From: an uncultured Micrococcales bacterium
GTDB taxonomy: Bacteria > Actinomycetota > Actinomycetes > Actinomycetales > Microbacteriaceae
Direction of reading: 5' to 3'
NCBI GenBank assembly: GCA_903929105.1
Contig: CAIYTL010000190.1
Span: forward strand, 1-20,042
Length of the DNA stretch: 20,042 bases
The notes under the pieces were generated by a model that saw nothing but the letters and a program-made list of their open reading frames with translations, was not told the DNA's origin and did not search any database. A program made the position numbers and the translations under genes. This document shows positions 16,129-20,042 of this stretch, one piece after another (the first letter of the stretch is position 1; every line of letters starts with the position of its first letter).

Positions 16129-19100
16129 TTACCAGTACAAAGTGATGCGCACACGACGAACAGATGAACCGACTGTGTTCTCTTGAACGTTCTTGATGCT
16201 GATCAACTTAATCTTGGCGTTGATTGACTTGATGATTGCAAGTGCATTCTTAGCGCGGTCAAGCGATAGCTTGTAGTCAACCTTCAGAACTGTTGGGCCC
16301 TGAGTGAAGCCTTGAACGCTGACCATCGTAGCCATCTTGTACTTCTTGACGAAGTAGATGATCTTGTCTCTGATGGCCTTGGTCACTGCTGGTGAACCAG
16401 GTGCGAAGTTGTCAACGATGAAGCTGAACTTGCCGCCGACCTTCACTGGCAAGACAACTGGTGTCTTTGCCGGCTTAACCTTCGGGTTCGAGGTTCCCTT
16501 GACTGTTACAACTGTCTTAGCAGCAGCTACACCCGTCTTAGGGTCCTTACCGCCACACTGGAACTTTCCACCTGGAATGCCGTTTAGAGCGAACTTTCCG
16601 TTAGCGTCTGCTGTTGCTGTAATAACAACGTCGTCGCTTGTTCCAAGTACACCGTCGAAGCCAGACCAGATACAGCTCACAGTTGCCTTTGGCACCGCGG
16701 CACCGCTAGTAAACACTGCGGTACCATCGATTGCACCGTTACCGGCAGCTGCGAAGTTGGTTCCCGTTGTCTCGTTGCCTACGGCCGCAGCTGTGGTTAC
16801 CCAAGTGCTGTTCGTGTCAACCTGTTTGGTGTCAGGGTCTTTAGCAGTTGAGGTGTATAGGTAGCTTGAGTTCAAGTAAGCCTTGACCTCGTAGTTACCT
16901 GGTACGACATCGAACGAGTAACGGCCCTTGCTGTCAGTTCTTACACTGTAGCTGTCGGTGCTTGCAGCGCCGACGCTCGCAGGTTGAGTGCTGCCAGCAG
17001 TAACGAGGATTCCAGCTAGAAGAGGCTCGCCTGGATCCTGAAGACCGTTGTGGTTCAGGTCAAGCCAGACGATACCGTTCAAAGTTGCGGTTCCCGATAC
17101 GTTGACTGTCATGGTGTTGTGTGACTCAGTACCAAAGATGTTCGAAACGCTGTAAACAATCGTTGTGGTACCAAGGTATCCATCAGCAGGAGTGAACGTT
17201 AGGTGACCGTTGGTGGTGTCAACGTTCCAAGTGCCAACGCCATCAACTGAGACTGTGGTCTTGCAGTGGTCGTCGGCAGGGTCAACAACACATGCTGTTG
17301 AGTAGTCGATAGCCAGACCGGTGACAGTAGGTGCAAAGGTGTTTGCAGTCTGGTAGTCAACGTTTACAGTCTTCGGTGATACAACCAATGCAGCCGGTTC
17401 GTTCACAGTTACGGTCAGTTCTGCACAGTCAACCTGGTTGAACAGGTCAGACAAGCAGTAGCTAACGCCCGATACAGTGCCAGCGAAGGTGCTTAGCGGA
17501 GTAAAGGTAACGTTGCCGTTGTTTAGAACGCGGAACGTTCCCTTGCCTGCAACGACTAGTTGCTTGACACATGAGCCGCTGTCATACAGGCAAGCACTTG
17601 CAATCTGAATCTTGGTTCCGATCGCACTTGGAGTCAACGTTGCCATTGTGTTGTAGGCCACTGTCTCGCTGTCACCGGTTACAACGATTGACTGAGGTAG
17701 TCGAACGTGAACAAGAACGGTGTTCTCGCCAGTTTGTCCCTTGAAATCAGTTGCACGATAGGTTGCGGTAACGCTGTCGCCAGCGAAGGTGTCTAGCGGG
17801 GTGAATGAAACGCTGCCGTCATCGAGAACATTGAAAGTTCCCTTGCCGTCAACAACTAGGCGCTTCACGCAGTTGTCGCCATCAACTAGGCAAGCTTCGC
17901 CAACCTGAATGTAGGCACCATACACAGTTGGAGTGACATTGGCTACGTGGTTGTAGTCAACAGTCACTTCTGAAGGGTCAACCGATGGAGCGTCAGGCAA
18001 CGATACATTCACCTTGACGGTGTTCTGGTCGTTCTGGCCCCATAGGTCATAGGCGCGGTAGGTAACAGTTACGCTGCCGCCGGCAAATGTGTCTAGTGGG
18101 GTGAAGATCAGAGTTCCGTCAGCTAGCACTGTGAAGGTACCTGCGCCTGTGACGGTGAAGGTGCGGTAGCAGTGCAGACCCGAAACGATGCAAGCCTGTG
18201 TTGGCTGAAGCTTGTAGCCAACGACGTTTGGTGTTACATCAGTAGCGGTGTTGTAAACGATGGTTTGTTCGTTTGAATCAACAACTGGCGCAGCAGGAGG
18301 CAACACAGTTACGCAGATCTGTGTTTGGCCATACTGACCCCAAATGTCATACACACGGTAGGTAGCGCAGATGGTTCCGCCGGCGAAGGTGTCTACCGGA
18401 GTAAACGTTACTGAACCGTCAGGCTGAACATCCCAGTCGCCCTTGCCAGGAACATTTACGTGAGTTACGCAACCGGTGCGAGTGACCAAGCAGTCGCGGT
18501 TGTCATCAACCATGTTCGAGTCAACAGTTGGCTTCACGTTGTAAGGAGTGTTGTACTCGGTGGTAACACGGGTTGTGTCAACGTTTGGAGCTGCAACCAG
18601 TGCAACGTTCACTGAGATGGTGTTCTGGCCGTACTGACCCCATAGGTCATACACACGGTACGAAGCCCAAACCACTCCACCAGCAAAGGTGTCGTAAGCA
18701 TCGAACACAACGCTGCCGTCGCTAAGAACTGTGAAGCTACCCTTGCCAGCAACCTCTAGATAAGTCACGCATGACGAACCAGAAACTAGGCAAGCAGTGC
18801 CGATCTGAACGTTAGTGCCAGAAACTCCAGGAGTAACAGTCACACCAGTGTTGTAGTCGATGGTCTCGTGAACTGGCTGAACAATCGGTGCTACAGGCAA
18901 AGCCACAGTAACAACGATGGTGTTCTGACCAGTCTGACCAAAGATGTCAGTGGCACGGTAGGTAACAGTAACCAAGTCACCAGCGAAAGTTGAAAGCGGA
19001 GTGAAGGTTACGCTTCCGTCGCTAAGAACCTGGAAAGTACCCTTGCCAGCAACCTCTAGATAGGTAACACAACTGCCACCATCAACTAGACATGCAGCAG

Positions 19101-20042
19101 ATGGATCAACCAAAGTTCCAGTAACAAACGGAACAACAGTCGCACCGCTGTTGTAGTTGATAGTTGTCAAAGACGCAGTCACAACCGGCTTAGCAGGCAA
19201 CAATACCTCGACAGAGATCTGACCCTCACCAGTCTGGCCCCAAAGGTCAGTAGCACGGTAAACAGCCGTTGCCTCACCACCAGCGAAGGTAGTTAGAGGA
19301 GTGAAAGTCACACGACCATCATCAAGAACACGGAACGTGCCCTTGCCGCTAATAACCAACTCTGTAACGCAGTTGACACCGTCAACTAGGCAAGAATCAC
19401 TGATCTGCAATTTGGTACCAACAACCGAAGGAACCAAAGTCGCAAATGTGTTGTAATCAACAACCTTCGCAACATCAGCAACAACCGGAGCCGAAGGCAA
19501 ACCAACATAAACATCAATAGTGTTCTCAGCGAACTGACCCCACAGGTCATACGCACGATAAGTGACAGAAGCAACGCCATCAGCGAAAGTATCAACCGGG
19601 GTGAAGACAACACTGCCTTCTTCAAGAACCTTGAAGGTACCCTTGCCAGCGACAGTTACGCTCTTCAAGCAAGCTCCACCAGAAACTAGGCAAGCAAGAC
19701 CAGCCTGAATCTTCGTACCCTCGACACCAGGAGTTACAGCCGCAACAGTGTTGTAATCGGTGTCCACGTTCGAATAAGCAACATAAGGAGCGACAGGCAA
19801 AATAACGGTCACTGAGTAAGTTGCTTCAGCGAACTGACCCCAAGCATCCACAATGCGATAGGTCGCAGAAGCAGTCGCGTTAGCAAAAGTGTCAACCGGA
19901 GTGAAGCGAACGTTGCCATTGTCAAGCACTTCAAAAGTGCCTTCGCCAGCAATGGCCAAGACCTTCACACAATCAGCACCATAGACCAAGCAGTACTGCG
20001 AAGGCACAAGCGAAGTGCCATCGGCATTCAAGCTGATGGTAA
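16129..20042 (-). CDS. Giant CshA-like repeat surface protein with OmpA-like C-terminus, 5' end outside window
   Basis: The open frame enters at the right edge and stops at TAA 16131-16129, giving at least 1303 residues. The TTG at 20031 is inside a repeat and is not the start. About ten Ig-like CshA-type repeats (to about 17071) are each exactly 100 residues: CLV-x4-C, GKGTF-VL-DGSVTFTP, DTFAG, TYRA-DLWGQ, then LP-AP-V and DYNT. Two SdrD B-like domains follow. One is near 17088-16749 with the calcium-loop pattern DLNHNGLQDPGEP, the other near 16740-16494 with DGVLGTSDD. A Lys/Pro-rich link leads to an OmpA-like domain (about 16440-16132) with VSVQGFTQG, LSLDRAKNA and VRRVRI. There is no LPXTG signal or C-terminal membrane segment. 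Such repeats build fibrils and adhesins, and an OmpA domain normally grips peptidoglycan. A wall-attached, extended surface protein is therefore likely. It converges on the glycan locus across a shared terminator. Confidence 0.9.
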   Translation of the reverse strand, partial: TISLNADGTSLVPSQYCLVYGADCVKVLAIAGEGTFEVLDNGNVRFTPVDTFANATASATYRIVDAWGQFAEATYSVTVILPVAPYVAYSNVDTDYNTVAAVTPGVEGTKIQAGLACLVSGGACLKSVTVAGKGTFKVLEEGSVVFTPVDTFADGVASVTYRAYDLWGQFAENTIDVYVGLPSAPVVADVAKVVDYNTFATLVPSVVGTKLQISDSCLVDGVNCVTELVISGKGTFRVLDDGRVTFTPLTTFAGGEATAVYRATDLWGQTGEGQISVEVLLPAKPVVTASLTTINYNSGATVVPFVTGTLVDPSAACLVDGGSCVTYLEVAGKGTFQVLSDGSVTFTPLSTFAGDLVTVTYRATDIFGQTGQNTIVVTVALPVAPIVQPVHETIDYNTGVTVTPGVSGTNVQIGTACLVSGSSCVTYLEVAGKGSFTVLSDGSVVFDAYDTFAGGVVWASYRVYDLWGQYGQNTISVNVALVAAPNVDTTRVTTEYNTPYNVKPTVDSNMVDDNRDCLVTRTGCVTHVNVPGKGDWDVQPDGSVTFTPVDTFAGGTICATYRVYDIWGQYGQTQICVTVLPPAAPVVDSNEQTIVYNTATDVTPNVVGYKLQPTQACIVSGLHCYRTFTVTGAGTFTVLADGTLIFTPLDTFAGGSVTVTYRAYDLWGQNDQNTVKVNVSLPDAPSVDPSEVTVDYNHVANVTPTVYGAYIQVGEACLVDGDNCVKRLVVDGKGTFNVLDDGSVSFTPLDTFAGDSVTATYRATDFKGQTGENTVLVHVRLPQSIVVTGDSETVAYNTMATLTPSAIGTKIQIASACLYDSGSCVKQLVVAGKGTFRVLNNGNVTFTPLSTFAGTVSGVSYCLSDLFNQVDCAELTVTVNEPAALVVSPKTVNVDYQTANTFAPTVTGLAIDYSTACVVDPADDHCKTTVSVDGVGTWNVDTTNGHLTFTPADGYLGTTTIVYSVSNIFGTESHNTMTVNVSGTATLNGIVWLDLNHNGLQDPGEPLLAGILVTAGSTQPASVGAASTDSYSVRTDSKGRYSFDVVPGNYEVKAYLNSSYLYTSTAKDPDTKQVDTNSTWVTTAAAVGNETTGTNFAAAGNGAIDGTAVFTSGAAVPKATVSCIWSGFDGVLGTSDDVVITATADANGKFALNGIPGGKFQCGGKDPKTGVAAAKTVVTVKGTSNPKVKPAKTPVVLPVKVGGKFSFIVDNFAPGSPAVTKAIRDKIIYFVKKYKMATMVSVQGFTQGPTVLKVDYKLSLDRAKNALAIIKSINAKIKLISIKNVQENTVGSSVRRVRITLYW
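17071..20042 (-). repeat. Tandem 300-bp coding repeats (nine full units plus partial ends)
   Basis: Counting from the first Cys codon, full units begin (minus strand) at 19992, 19692, 19392, 19092, 18792, 18492, 18192, 17892 and 17592, and a diverged tenth begins at 17292. The spacing is exactly 300 bp throughout, with no insertion or deletion, although the units differ at many bases. The part at 19993-20042 is the end of another unit. The tenth unit is degenerate (C-x8-C, no WGQ) and caps the array. Units four and five share a long identical stretch around VTYLEVAGKG, which suggests more recent copying or exchange between neighbours. Confidence 0.93.

Noticed and set aside
16129..16240. Sortase (LPXTG) anchor at the end of the repeat protein
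   Set aside because: The C-terminus ends VRRVRITLYW with no LPXTG-like motif and no terminal hydrophobic segment with a basic tail.
16358..16864. 168-codon plus-strand frame opposite the repeat protein
   Set aside because: It lies wholly antisense to the SdrD B-like/OmpA-like region, which has clear domain motifs. Its own product is low-complexity, with no ribosome site or family likeness.
20029..20031. TTG as the start of the giant repeat protein
   Set aside because: The frame stays open to the window edge and the residues before it (T-I-S) fit the end of another repeat unit. No signal peptide follows the TTG.
17071..20042. Regular 300-bp periodicity read as a CRISPR or non-coding satellite
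   Set aside because: The period is a whole number of codons, changes fall in a protein-like pattern, and the frame is open throughout. There are no short identical repeats with unique spacers.

Overview
The window reads as a piece of a moderate-G+C Gram-positive actinobacterial chromosome. The codon use, the frequent GTG/TTG starts, the short or absent leaders and the protein styles would fit a small-genome planktonic Microbacteriaceae (Rhodoluna/Aquiluna-like). That placement is inference, since no rRNA or other marker gene is present. The DNA is densely packed, with twelve well-supported protein genes plus one small candidate. No tRNA, rRNA, CRISPR array, insertion sequence or phage gene is visible, and no gene-free stretch exceeds about 150 bases.

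Layout. (a) 1-1397, minus: the 5' part of a family 2 glycosyltransferase gene that leaves the window at the left edge. (b) 1423-10240, plus: one tight run. It holds two tandem paralogous acyltransferase/SGNH membrane enzymes, a possible 51-residue ORF, an unrecognised 207-residue membrane-anchored protein, a polytopic GT-C-like protein, a polyprenyl-phosphate glycosyltransferase, and a fused CMP-nonulosonate synthetase/PseG-like UDP-sugar hydrolase. (c) 10237-12760, minus: a NeuB-family nonulosonic acid synthase and a GT-B-like transferase. This pair converges on (b), and the stop codons overlap. (d) 12811-16072, plus: an UPF0104/LPG-synthase-TM-like membrane protein, GalU, and a CDP-glycerol glycerophosphotransferase-like enzyme, ending at a strong bidirectional terminator. 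(e) 16129-20042, minus: the 3' part of a very large secreted repeat protein. It has CshA-like repeats of exactly 100 residues, then two SdrD B-like domains, then an OmpA-like domain at the C-terminus.

How the genes may work together. This is a cell-surface construction locus. NeuB and the CMP-synthetase/hydrolase fusion make and activate a sialic-acid-like (nonulosonic) sugar. GalU supplies UDP-glucose. The polyprenyl-phosphate glycosyltransferase and the GT-C-like protein can form a donor/acceptor pair acting on the outside of the membrane. The GT2, GT-B and TagF-like enzymes would build the polymer, and the two acyltransferases would O-acylate it. The giant repeat protein next door is probably the main fibrous surface protein, and could be a carrier or neighbour of this glycan (inference).

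Most worth a second look: the giant fibril-like protein, for its indel-free 300-bp period, patterned cysteines and OmpA-type rather than LPXTG-type end; the synthetase-hydrolase fusion; and a recurring leaderless-promoter spacing at the first genes of three plus-strand runs.
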